Shown here piece by piece: positions 36,397 to 44,831 of a stretch of 64,000 bases of DNA (its first letter is position 1; each line of letters opens with the position of its first letter). Where the stretch lies: contig NZ_CP050063.1 of the NCBI RefSeq assembly GCF_011604685.1, forward strand, positions 8,473,001-8,537,000. Direction: 5' to 3'. The notes below the pieces were generated by a model that searched no databases, was not told the origin of the DNA, and worked only from the letters and a program-made list of their open reading frames with translations. Made by a program: the position numbers and the translations under genes. The stretch is from Spirosoma aureum (GTDB taxonomy: Bacteria; Bacteroidota; Bacteroidia; Cytophagales; Spirosomataceae).

Positions 36397-38070
36397 ATGG
36401 AGGAACTCATTCGCGTTGCCCTGGAGAACGACATGGACCTGATTGTGGCTCATAAGCGGAGTATGCGACTGGCTGAATTAGCAGGTCTGTCTCTGGCGGC
36501 TCAGACCACTTTTGCCACGGCCGTCTCGGAAGTGGCTCGGTACGCGATGGAGCAGGGAACAAAGCCGGTACTAATCCTGAGCGTGCTGGCTTCGCCCAAA
36601 CACCACTCGTTAGTAGCAGCCGTCGAAGATGACCAGTTAGTCGTCGCTAACCCGCTAAACCAGGGCTTGCTTTACGCCCAGCGGCTAGTGGAAAAACTGG
36701 AAATCACCAATGCTGGTAGTGGCAGCCGAATCACGGTCTATTATAGCCTACCAACCTCCCGTAAACTAAACCCTACCCGGTTTACGGACTGGCGGTTCCA
36801 ATTTACTGCCGATCAGCCGGTATCGGCCTATGAGGAGATCAAGCATAAAAATGAGCAGTTAAAAGAATTGGCGCTCCGCTTGCAGGACAGTGAGCAGCAC
36901 TATAAGCGGGTAACTGACTCACTCCCATTGATGATCTTCACGGCTAATCAATTGGGTCAGTTGCTCTACGCCAATGCCTGGGTCAATGAATTTACGGGCG
37001 CTACCCTACAACTGCTCAACCAAACCAAATGGAGTACAGTTATCCATCCCGATGAGCAGGCTGGATTTTGGCAGCATTGGACCCAGCAGGCAGTCAAGGG
37101 ACTACCCTTTACCTACGAATGCCGGCTACGACAGGCTGGAGCTGATATGTATCAGTGGCACCTGTTCACGGCCCAACCGATTAAAAGCGATCCAGGCAAG
37201 ATAGCTGCCTGGACAGGTTTTGTGGTCAATATTGATGCACAAAAAATTGTCGGACAAACCTTGCAGGCTAACCAGGAATTAATCCAGGCCAAAGCCAATC
37301 TGGAGAGATACCAGAAGGAACTGGAAATAACCGTTAGTGAGCTCAATCGCAGTAATGCCGAACTGACCCAGTTCGCCTATATAGCCTCGCATGACTTACA
37401 GGAACCCCTGCGCAAGATTCAGACTTTCAGCGATTTACTGGTTCTTCAATATGGCAAAAATCTGGGGGCTGCGGGTACGGAACTCCTGAGCCGCATGCAG
37501 GCTTCTGCCGGCCGGATGCAAGCCCTGGTCAAAGACCTGCTAGCCTTTTCCCGACTAACCACTCAAACACCGTTTAAACACCTGAATCTTGACAAGCTGG
37601 TAGCTGCAGTGATCAGTGACTTAGAAGCCATCACTCAGCAGAAGCAGGCGACGATCAAGGTTGATTTACTGGGGGATATTCAGGGCAATGAGATCCAATT
37701 ACGTCAGCTTTTTCAAAACCTAGTATCAAATGCGTTAAAATATTCTCGTCCTAATCATCCCCCAGTTATCCAAATTACAGCCACTGCGATAGCTGTGAAT
37801 GACCTTCCGGTTACGCTGGTACCCATTGCACCCCCTTATTATATATCGATAGCTATTGAGGATAACGGCATTGGTTTTGATCAAAAATATGAGGATCGAA
37901 TATTTCGGTTGTTTCAGCGCTTACATGGTCGAGGACAATATGAAGGCACCGGCATGGGGCTGGCCATCTGCAAAAAAGTGGTAGACAATCACCAGGGCTT
38001 TCTCCAGGTGCGCAGTGAGCCGGGAAAAGGATCAGTCTTTACGGTTTACCTGCCCAACTTCACCAAATAA
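36397..38070 (+). CDS. Stressosome-linked histidine kinase with degenerate N-terminal ATPase-like domain
   Basis: A 557-residue soluble protein six bases after the phosphatase gene. Residues about 1-130 resemble an RsbT/anti-sigma ATPase (TFATAVSEVARYAMEQG) but the G boxes are degraded (VEDDQLVVANPLNQGLLYAQ), so ATP binding there is doubtful. A PAS domain follows (about 165-290, RVTDSLPLMIFTANQLGQLL), then a coiled coil, HisKA with His 332 (YIASHDLQEPLRKIQ) and a full HATPase_c (QNLVSNALKYS, DNGIGFDQKYEDRIF, GTGMGLAICKKVV). Its kinase part is close to that of the PAS kinase at 25555. It is the likely output: stressosome state converted to phosphotransfer. Confidence 0.88.
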   Translation: MEELIRVALENDMDLIVAHKRSMRLAELAGLSLAAQTTFATAVSEVARYAMEQGTKPVLILSVLASPKHHSLVAAVEDDQLVVANPLNQGLLYAQRLVEKLEITNAGSGSRITVYYSLPTSRKLNPTRFTDWRFQFTADQPVSAYEEIKHKNEQLKELALRLQDSEQHYKRVTDSLPLMIFTANQLGQLLYANAWVNEFTGATLQLLNQTKWSTVIHPDEQAGFWQHWTQQAVKGLPFTYECRLRQAGADMYQWHLFTAQPIKSDPGKIAAWTGFVVNIDAQKIVGQTLQANQELIQAKANLERYQKELEITVSELNRSNAELTQFAYIASHDLQEPLRKIQTFSDLLVLQYGKNLGAAGTELLSRMQASAGRMQALVKDLLAFSRLTTQTPFKHLNLDKLVAAVISDLEAITQQKQATIKVDLLGDIQGNEIQLRQLFQNLVSNALKYSRPNHPPVIQITATAIAVNDLPVTLVPIAPPYYISIAIEDNGIGFDQKYEDRIFRLFQRLHGRGQYEGTGMGLAICKKVVDNHQGFLQVRSEPGKGSVFTVYLPNFTK

Positions 38071-38341
38071 TTAAAATAGCTACTATATCCTCAGGTAAAA
38101 AGAAGTGTTTTGCCCGTTCGATGAACCAGTTTTGACTGAAATATAAGCTGTCATTGAAGTCCTCCCACTTCTCAACTCTTACGCACTTTGTATGGTTTGA
38201 TTGTACAACGCACCTTTTTATAACAGATGTACTGTCATTCTCACGTAATTTCATGAATGAACATAAAGTGTATAAGTGGCCGTTTTCCAATCAAGTTAGT
38301 CAGCTCCTATCGACCGCTTCAACTTTACTCCCTGTTAAATA

Positions 38342-38652
38342 GATACCCGGGCCTGCATTCACTTGATCGTTTCGATTTGTCAGCTGGCTGTTTTGGGGAT
38401 TACAAGCTGGGCGCAAGCGATTGCTATCCGATTTTCCCATTTGTCTGCCGAACAGTGACTTTCTCAAAATACAGTACTTTGAATCTGGCAGGCCAAAGAA
38501 GGCTTTCTCGGACTGGGAACAAGAGATGGCCTCAACAAGTATGATGGCTATTCATTTACCGTATATAAACCAGACCTCGCGGATCCAACCAATATATTTG
38601 GCCACAATGTAATTACGGGCATCAATGAAGATCGAGCCGGGCGAATGTGTCT
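38342..38652 (+). pseudogene. Decayed N-terminus of an HTCS propeller regulator
   Basis: One frame reads a signal-like stretch (LIVSICQLAVLGITSWAQAI), then IRFSHLSAEQ, a stop, LSQNTVL, a second stop, and then AKEGFLGLGTRDGLNKYDGY and SFTVYKPDLADPTNIFGHNV before INEDRAGRM. This is the N-terminus of a two-component-regulator-propeller protein like that at 49860, with two TGA stops inside conserved blocks. The frame fades after about 38652 and no kinase domain remains. It is a clear remnant. Confidence 0.75.
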
Positions 38653-39407
38653 TAGTTTCAGATTCAGTGAGCGGCAATCAGTGGAGATGCCCGTGGTTAC
38701 CATCACGATAATCGTGGGGGCCGATATAAGAGAGTACTACATTTATAGGAAAGGTCTGTCGGCCAACTTCAGCTATCCTTGCCAGATGACTTCGGCCGAA
38801 ACGACAATCTTACGTTATCGATCAGCCTGAGAACTACTCGGTGGTTCGATTATTCGGAAGATAGATCCGCAAGGCTACGTGACGATACCTACTCTCAAAA
38901 AACTGTTAGGTTCGCTGCTGAGGCAAAACTCAGATTCATGGTTGGCCTTTGTCGCTAAAAACCAAGACCTTTCAATAAGTAGCGGGGCGAGCTAATCATA
39001 AAACCAGGTTGTAGACCTATCGATGCGGTACAGACCCCGCTACCCTTTGAGGGCAGAACAGGAACCTATATGAATTTAAGCATTAGGCTTACCATCAACC
39101 TTTTGTGTATTCGTCGGGTCAATATAGGACAAAGCTAAAACCAGCAATAAAGCCAACAAACCCTTAAAGGCTCTTCTGCACAATGGCGCTATGTCAGCCA
39201 TTCAGCACTCTGAAGAGCTAAAATCCTATTATGTTCGTAAAGTTGCTTAGATATTTGTCCAGTGTTTTGTTGCAAGTCCAATGCTTCCTTAGGAGTGGTT
39301 GTTCGTTCTGATGTGCTAACACTAGAGTCAGAAAACCACAGCTCATATGGAGCCACAGATGGTTGTAATTATTGATTCTGTTTTAATCAAGTTCTATTGG
39401 CATCATT
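38653..39407. other. Decayed DNA and intergenic region
   Basis: No supported gene. Weak scraps up to about 38940 may derive from the same HTCS remnant. Nothing is seen from 38940 to the carbonic anhydrase stop at 39408. Confidence 0.4.
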
Positions 39408-40151
39408 CTATAGAAAAATCACCTCTCCTGTATGCAGGTCGTAGTAAGCACCTACGATTTTTATTTTCCCCTGCTCACTCATCTCTTTTAAGATGGGACT
39501 CCTCGATTTAATCGATTCAATCGTATTCAGGATATTGTTTTTGGCAACTAACTCCACAAAGGCATCATTCTTGGACGTCTTATCTCCTGTGAAATCCTGT
39601 GATCGAACAACAGCAGGCTTAATATTAGCCAGCATAGCTGTTATATTGCCTAATTGCACATCATCAATAGCAGCCTTGATAGCCCCACAAGATTCATGAC
39701 CTAACACTAAAATCAGTTTAGCACCCGACACTTTGCAGCCAAACTCCATACTGCCCAATAAATCGCCGTTTACAAAATTGCCGGCCACTCGTCCAACGAA
39801 GAGATCGCCTATGCCTTTGTCGAATACATCCTCGACAGGAATACGACTGTCTAGACAGGATAGAATCACTGCTTTGGGAAACTGTCCCGCCGATGCACTT
39901 CGCACCAAAGCGGAATGATTTCTTGCCGTAATTTCATTCGCAACAAAACGTCTGTTGCCATCTTTCAGGCTATTTATAACCACATCCGGTGTTAAAGCCG
40001 CCTGCTCATCGGCGGTCAGCACTTTTTCGACGGGCGGGTTGGTGATCGTAATTAATGTCGTATCTACCTTATCCACGTCTTTGTTTTTACACGATTGAAC
40101 CGAGACAGAAAAGGCTATAAGTGCAATGAGTAGACCAGATAGTTGTTTCAT
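39408..40151 (-). CDS. Lipoprotein beta-carbonic anhydrase
   Basis: A 247-residue enzyme that hydrates CO2 to bicarbonate. The leader carries a lipobox with lipidated Cys 21 (SVSVQSC), so it is exported and membrane-anchored, unlike most cytoplasmic beta class enzymes. A short linker is followed by the complete catalytic domain: zinc ligands Cys 99 and the Asp 101/Arg 103 dyad (ILSCLDSRIPVED), His 152 and Cys 155 (LGHESCGAIKAA). The AGNFVNGDLLGSMEFG block is also typical. It is monocistronic. The anchored periplasmic location is inferred from the lipobox. Confidence 0.9.
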   Translation of the reverse strand: MKQLSGLLIALIAFSVSVQSCKNKDVDKVDTTLITITNPPVEKVLTADEQAALTPDVVINSLKDGNRRFVANEITARNHSALVRSASAGQFPKAVILSCLDSRIPVEDVFDKGIGDLFVGRVAGNFVNGDLLGSMEFGCKVSGAKLILVLGHESCGAIKAAIDDVQLGNITAMLANIKPAVVRSQDFTGDKTSKNDAFVELVAKNNILNTIESIKSRSPILKEMSEQGKIKIVGAYYDLHTGEVIFL

Positions 40152-40205
40152 GGGCTTTGCTATAAAGTAATACTTATGTAAAGTGATGAGTGCATAGAAG
40201 CCTTC

Positions 40206-41519
40206 CTAGGGCTTACCCGGATACCCTAAAGCCGCCCGGGCCGCATAGGCTGCGTCATACATCGCCGTGAAGCATTTTTCAAACGTAGTGTCCCCATTCG
40301 GCCCCTGAGTAAGATCCCATAACGGCAGCATCGCCACCAGCGACACCTCGCTGGCTGGATCGTACGTCACCGTCGTCAGGTAGCCTGCAATGGCACCGTT
40401 ATGGCCGTAACCCAGGTTGATTCGATAGGACGTACCCAACCCATAACTGGGATTAGCCGTCGATACCTCGGTTTGCAGCAGCTTGACCGTCTGGGATTGC
40501 AGGACATTTTCTCCCCGCATCAGCGAGCGCACATAGGTATTCAGGGCCGCCATGGTGCCGTAGCCGTTGCCTTCGCCTACGTGCGCACTCATGTTGACCG
40601 GGCCGAAGCCATCTACCCGGCCCGATGCTCGCCGGATCAGGCTGGCTACATTGGGTTGGGGCAACTGAATATCGCCAGCCTGGTAGGGAAATGAAATTGG
40701 CAGAGGCACCCGGCTAGCCGGTCCGGTGATGTGGTCAGACAGATAATCGGCAAAGGTTTTAGGCTGACCGCTTTTGAGCGAATAGACACGTTCGATGATC
40801 CGACTCAGGATGACGTAGCCCGTATTGCTATAGTGATAGCCGTTGCCGGGATCGAAGTAGCTGGACACCCGGGTTTTCTTATCGATGATCGGTTTAAGCA
40901 TTTCCTCGACGGTGAACTGATGAGTTGAGTCCCGGGATAGATAATAATTGACGTAGCTACTGTTTAACTCCGGAATGGTATCATTATCCGTATCGTAGAC
41001 CCCGGCACTGTGCTGAAGTAACTGCTCAATCGTGATCAGACTCTTATTAGGAATGTCCCAGTCGGGGCTGGCCGGTACGTAAGGCTGATTGGAACCGGGA
41101 ATCAGGCCGGTGATGAGGGCTTTGTAGTCGAGCCAGCCATCCTGATGCATCTTCATAATAGCCGTGGCAGTAAAGTTTTTGGTGACACTGGCGAAACGAT
41201 ATACCGTGGTGGGGGTGAGGGGTTGTCGCCCGGCAGGAACTGAAGACGCGAAGTACGTATGGGTAGGTGTCTGAAGATACACGTTCATTGAAGGCACCGT
41301 ATTGCCCAGACTTTTTTCCAGTTCCAATCGTACCTTGTCAACGGCTTGCTGCACTTTAAGGTCTAATGAATTACGGTGATCATCCAGGTTAATGAAGCTA
41401 CAGCCAAAGAGCAACCCGGCCAGCCCGCCCGTCAGGAGAAGGTGAACAATAATGGTACCCGTAGTCGTATGCAGCAAATTGAGCCGATCACTCAGGCGCG
41501 TAAAAGAAAAAGTAGTCAT
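40206..41519 (-). CDS. Lipoprotein serine hydrolase, class C beta-lactamase family, copy A
   Basis: A 437-residue protein. The leader ends in a lipobox (LLFGC, Cys 40). The catalytic SxxK motif is S111-VTK (YRFASVTKNFTAT), the YxN motif is YSNTGY, and the third motif is the HNG variant in GYGHNGAIAGY. This family includes D-Ala-D-Ala carboxypeptidases, D-amino-acid peptidases and esterases; real beta-lactamase activity cannot be told. It shares long blocks with copy C (TPTxxxFASSVPAG, EQLLQHSAGV, GPxxxVPL). It lies 72 bases downstream of copy B and is probably cotranscribed with it. Confidence 0.85.
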   Translation of the reverse strand: MTTFSFTRLSDRLNLLHTTTGTIIVHLLLTGGLAGLLFGCSFINLDDHRNSLDLKVQQAVDKVRLELEKSLGNTVPSMNVYLQTPTHTYFASSVPAGRQPLTPTTVYRFASVTKNFTATAIMKMHQDGWLDYKALITGLIPGSNQPYVPASPDWDIPNKSLITIEQLLQHSAGVYDTDNDTIPELNSSYVNYYLSRDSTHQFTVEEMLKPIIDKKTRVSSYFDPGNGYHYSNTGYVILSRIIERVYSLKSGQPKTFADYLSDHITGPASRVPLPISFPYQAGDIQLPQPNVASLIRRASGRVDGFGPVNMSAHVGEGNGYGTMAALNTYVRSLMRGENVLQSQTVKLLQTEVSTANPSYGLGTSYRINLGYGHNGAIAGYLTTVTYDPASEVSLVAMLPLWDLTQGPNGDTTFEKCFTAMYDAAYAARAALGYPGKP

Positions 41520-41591
41520 CCTGGTTTATGGCTAGATTTTTTAAAAGATGGTCAATAACGGCCCGTAGGGAGAAAACCCTTACCCAGGCAC

Positions 41592-42812
41592 TTAACGATT
41601 CACGATCTGGGCCGCTCGTAAGGCGGTGTACCGTACGCCGAATGCCACTTCCAGGAAATTAGCATTAGGATTAGCTGGTGGGCCACCGATTGCGATAAAG
41701 TTGGCGACCATCAGCACCGTCGTCTTGTTAGCCGGGTTATAGCGCAGCGTAGATACAAAACTTAGATGAGCACCGTCATGACCAAAGCCCAGGCCCTCGT
41801 TGAAGGTGATCCCCAACCCATAGACCCCGTGGGATACGTCGGCCACTTCCATCTCCTGCATCCTGGCTACAGTTTGGGGCGTCAGACCGGCTTTGCCCGT
41901 CATCAATAACTCGATCCAGCGGGTGATATCGGCTGGCGTTGAAACCATGTCGCCCTCTGTTACGTGCATCGACATGTTGTCTTCCGGCGTAGCTTCCACA
42001 GGCTGGCCGGGTACATATAGGTACGAGTTAATAAAGGGATCTTTCATGCGGTTATCGGTTCCCTGCCACACACCATATGTATTGGTCAACTGCAGGGGCT
42101 CCAGAAACTGGGTCCGGATGAATTCGCTGTACGACATGCCCGAGGCTATTTCAATGATCTTGCCCAGCAGGTTATAGCCCGTATTAGAATAACCGAATGT
42201 CGTGCCCGGCGTGAAGTTAGACAACTTGTTCTGGGCAACCACTCCCACCAGTTCGTCGAAGGTGAAGGTGTGAGTATCCTGCTTGAGGTCTTCCCGAACA
42301 TAAAAAACGTAGTTTTTCTTGGCGTAGGGCTGATTGACGGTTTCGGGAATTTCCTGATTGGTCACATCGAACACGCCCGCCCGGTGTTGGAGCAGTTGTT
42401 TAATGGTGATCTTGTCTTTATTGAGAATGTCATAAGCGGGCGTAGCAGGCAGATAAGCCGGAATAAACTGGTTAATGTTCAGTTTACCTTGCTGCTCAAG
42501 CAGCATAATGGCCGCTGCCGTAAAGATTTTGGATAGGCTGGCAATTCGGAAATGTGAATTTGCCTGTACGCCAGACTCGATATTAGTGGATACCAGATTC
42601 GATCCGGCCGGGCTGTTGACCTGTAGAAAAAGGCCCCCTTTATTTTTCTCTATTCCCAGCTGCTGATTTAAGTGCTGATAGAGACTATCGGTTAGTTGCT
42701 GGAGTTGTGGCTGGACATTGGTAGGTGGTAGATGATCCTGAACACAGGATTCAAGCGTAGCACTTCCCAGGATGAGGAGGACTACCAGGGCAAACATGGA
42801 CAGGTGTTTCAT
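41592..42812 (-). CDS. Lipoprotein serine hydrolase, class C beta-lactamase family, copy B
   Basis: A 406-residue protein with lipobox Cys 23 (ATLESC). SxxK is S92-LSK (FRIASLSKIFTAA), YxN is YSNTGYNLLG and the third motif is HDG (GFGHDGAHLSF). It is more distant from A and C than they are from each other, but shares the post-lipobox VQDHLPP string with copy C. The substrate is unknown; surface or periplasmic peptide or ester cleavage is inferred. A weak LytTR-like direct repeat lies at 42960-42989 upstream. Confidence 0.85.
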   Translation of the reverse strand: MKHLSMFALVVLLILGSATLESCVQDHLPPTNVQPQLQQLTDSLYQHLNQQLGIEKNKGGLFLQVNSPAGSNLVSTNIESGVQANSHFRIASLSKIFTAAAIMLLEQQGKLNINQFIPAYLPATPAYDILNKDKITIKQLLQHRAGVFDVTNQEIPETVNQPYAKKNYVFYVREDLKQDTHTFTFDELVGVVAQNKLSNFTPGTTFGYSNTGYNLLGKIIEIASGMSYSEFIRTQFLEPLQLTNTYGVWQGTDNRMKDPFINSYLYVPGQPVEATPEDNMSMHVTEGDMVSTPADITRWIELLMTGKAGLTPQTVARMQEMEVADVSHGVYGLGITFNEGLGFGHDGAHLSFVSTLRYNPANKTTVLMVANFIAIGGPPANPNANFLEVAFGVRYTALRAAQIVNR

Positions 42813-42860
42813 GGGAATGGGCGTTAAGTAAAATGGCTAATAATCTGTTTTGTGACCCTT

Positions 42861-42878
42861 CGGCCTGCGATCAGGCCG
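42861..42878. repeat. GC-rich hairpin between serine hydrolase genes
   Basis: CGGCCTG (42861-42867) pairs with CAGGCCG (42872-42878) around CGAT. It lies in the 246-bp gap between copies B and C, about 180 bases past the end of copy C and 50 bases before copy B. It could be the terminator of copy C or part of the copy B leader. Confidence 0.45.
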
Positions 42879-42959
42879 GCTTTGCGTTACCCCTATACTT
42901 TGGCTATCCCCCCGATCATTTCTCACCAACAGTAGTTAGTAGTCCTGCCGGAAACGATA

Positions 42960-42989
42960 AAGAATGGGTCAAATCCAATAACGAATGGT
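42960..42989 (-). promoter_or_regulatory. Weak candidate LytTR-type direct repeat upstream of copy B
   Basis: GAATGG occurs twice with a 21-bp period (42962 and 42983). Read on the minus strand, the units are ACCATTCGT and CCCATTCTT, differing from the strong sites by mainly purine/purine or pyrimidine/pyrimidine changes. The distance to the gene start (148 bases) matches the strong site upstream of copy C. Low confidence on its own. Confidence 0.3.
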
Positions 42990-43058
42990 CCAGGTAGCCC
43001 GCTTTATTATGTATCTGTTACAGGTTACAGACAAACCTAATGGTATCTGGCCTACCTG

Positions 43059-44345
43059 TTATGGCCTGCCTGGATAGCCTAAGGCCGCTCGGCCACCGTA
43101 AGCCGCGCCGTAGATAGCATTGAAACTTTTGTAGAATGTACTTTCCGGACTGTTAAGAATCACCTTGCTGTTATCGACTAGTGTAATAAACGCCACCACC
43201 GACACGTCCGTTGCGGGATCATACATCATAAGCGACAGCGTACCGGTGCGCTCCCCGTTATGGCCAAAGCCCAGATTTGGGGTGTAGAAGTTTCCCAGGG
43301 CATACTGGTTCGAACTTGCCGGGTTAACATCGGTTTGCATCAGTTTCACGGTTTCGGGTGTCAATACGTTCTGGCCTTTCATCAGCGTTCGTACGAACGT
43401 ATTGAGTAAGGCCGGCGTACCGTAGCCGTTACCCTCCGCTACCTGGGCACTCATGTTGTAGTCACCGAAGATGATTGTTTTCCCCTGGGGTGTCCGTTCT
43501 ACGCCTTCTGCCCGGGGAGCCGGTAACACTGTGTCGTCTGCTCTGACGGGAAACCGAAGAGCCAGAGGCACCTTCGTGCCCGGCCCTACAATATGATCCT
43601 GCAGGTAGTCATCATACGTCTTGGGGTTGCCAGTTTTCAGCGAATAGACCCGGGCAATGATGTAGCCCAGAATGGAATAGCCCGTATTGCTGTAATGAAA
43701 ATCAGTGCCCGGTGCCCAGTAAGAGAGCTTGAACTTAGTGAGTAGAAGCACCATTTCTTCGGTCGTGAACTGATGGGCAGGATCAAGGCCCTGGGTGTAG
43801 GCAGTATAGGTTTGATGATTGAATTGCCCCGGAATGGTATCATTATCGACATCAACAACCCCAGCACCATGCTGCAGCAGTTGTTCAATTGTGATGTCAT
43901 TTTTATAGGGAAAATCCCAGGCTGGCGTGTTTGGCACGTACGGCATGTTGGTCCCGGGGATATTGTCGGTGATTTTCGCTTTACTATTCAGCCAGCCGTC
44001 CTGTTGCATCTTCAGAATTGCGGTAGACGTAAAGGTTTTGGTATTACTGGCAAAACGAAAATTGGTATTTTCCGTATAAGGCGTTATGCCTGCCGGTACC
44101 GAGGAGGCAAAGATTTTCTCGGTAGGCGTCTGGATATATAGGTTTAACGATGGTACCGAATTGGCCAGCGATTTTTCCAGAGCGGTACGCACGCTATCAA
44201 CCGCTTTTTGCACCCGGCTTTGGCTACTTTGCGCGGGTGGGAGATGGTCCTGGACCAGGGACGAACAGGCGGTAAGCCATACAGAACCCAGCATGACCAC
44301 ACTCAGGCGCAGGGTGACTTTGGATAAATACGAGTTTGTTAACAT
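43059..44345 (-). CDS. Lipoprotein serine hydrolase, class C beta-lactamase family, copy C
   Basis: A 428-residue protein from the ATG at 44345 (MLTNSYLSKV), which gives a lipoprotein leader with Cys 27 (WLTACSS). The longer frame from 44504 adds 53 residues without sense and runs over the Tat fragment. SxxK is S100-NTK (FRFASNTKTFTST), YxN is YSNTGYS and the third motif is HNG (GFGHNGERTG). It is the closest relative of copy A along its whole length. Copy C lies behind the Tat-signal fragment 44443-44643 and may be transcribed from the promoter of that broken gene. Confidence 0.85.
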   Translation of the reverse strand: MLTNSYLSKVTLRLSVVMLGSVWLTACSSLVQDHLPPAQSSQSRVQKAVDSVRTALEKSLANSVPSLNLYIQTPTEKIFASSVPAGITPYTENTNFRFASNTKTFTSTAILKMQQDGWLNSKAKITDNIPGTNMPYVPNTPAWDFPYKNDITIEQLLQHGAGVVDVDNDTIPGQFNHQTYTAYTQGLDPAHQFTTEEMVLLLTKFKLSYWAPGTDFHYSNTGYSILGYIIARVYSLKTGNPKTYDDYLQDHIVGPGTKVPLALRFPVRADDTVLPAPRAEGVERTPQGKTIIFGDYNMSAQVAEGNGYGTPALLNTFVRTLMKGQNVLTPETVKLMQTDVNPASSNQYALGNFYTPNLGFGHNGERTGTLSLMMYDPATDVSVVAFITLVDNSKVILNSPESTFYKSFNAIYGAAYGGRAALGYPGRP

Positions 44346-44442
44346 AAGTAATGCGAAATGACAGGTATGGGTTGAATGCGGTGAAGCAATAGTAAAACCA
44401 GACTCTAGTGACGGGGAAGGAGTGTCCTTCAGACTGTTCATC

Positions 44443-44643
44443 CTACACTTCCATAAGCAGGCGTAGCGACACGCCCGTAAAGTGATCGTCTCCAAGGTTA
44501 TCATTCCCTGGATCCACGCGATGATCGGTACAGCTGGTCAGAAACGAGGGCATGACCGTAGCACTGCTCGTCACGATGGCGGCATCCCTCAGCCAGTTCC
44601 TTCGAGTTAGTCTATTGGGTATGTTTTGCAATTCCATGGCCAT
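44443..44643 (-). pseudogene. Truncated gene: twin-arginine signal only
   Basis: A 66-residue frame starts NIPNRLTRRNWLRDAAIVTS, a clear twin-arginine signal ending near a lipobox-like LTSC, followed by about 20 residues and a stop. It is too short to be a working protein and looks like the 5' end of a larger Tat-exported protein whose body has been lost by deletion before copy C. The strong LytTR-type repeat lies 138 bases upstream. Confidence 0.6.
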
Positions 44644-44780
44644 AGTTGTTTTGCTAGTGTTCTAATCGCAAGCCAAAAGCAGAGAGCAGCCGTCCCGTTA
44701 AATGATCCCAATAGAATGACCTTCACTAAAGCGTGTGTGTAAAAATGGCAGGTAATCTTACACACCGCCCAAAAAGGGGA

Positions 44781-44810
44781 ATGAACGACAAAATCCGGTA
44801 CATGAACGAC
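44781..44810 (-). promoter_or_regulatory. Strong LytTR-type direct repeat
   Basis: ATGAACGAC occurs exactly twice (44781-44789 and 44802-44810), start to start 21 bp, that is two 9-bp units spaced by 12. On the minus strand the unit is GTCGTTCAT, close to the LytTR-family half-site WMMGTTNRY, and LytTR regulators bind such pairs. The right unit sits between 10-bp inverted arms AAAATCCGGT (44790-44799) and ACCGGATTTT (44809-44818). Confidence 0.6.
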
Positions 44811-44831
44811 CGGATTTTGGTAGTAAATCAA

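Noticed and set aside
44346..44504. N-terminal extension of serine hydrolase C
   Set aside because: The added residues destroy the lipoprotein leader and overlap the Tat fragment; the ATG at 44345 is better.
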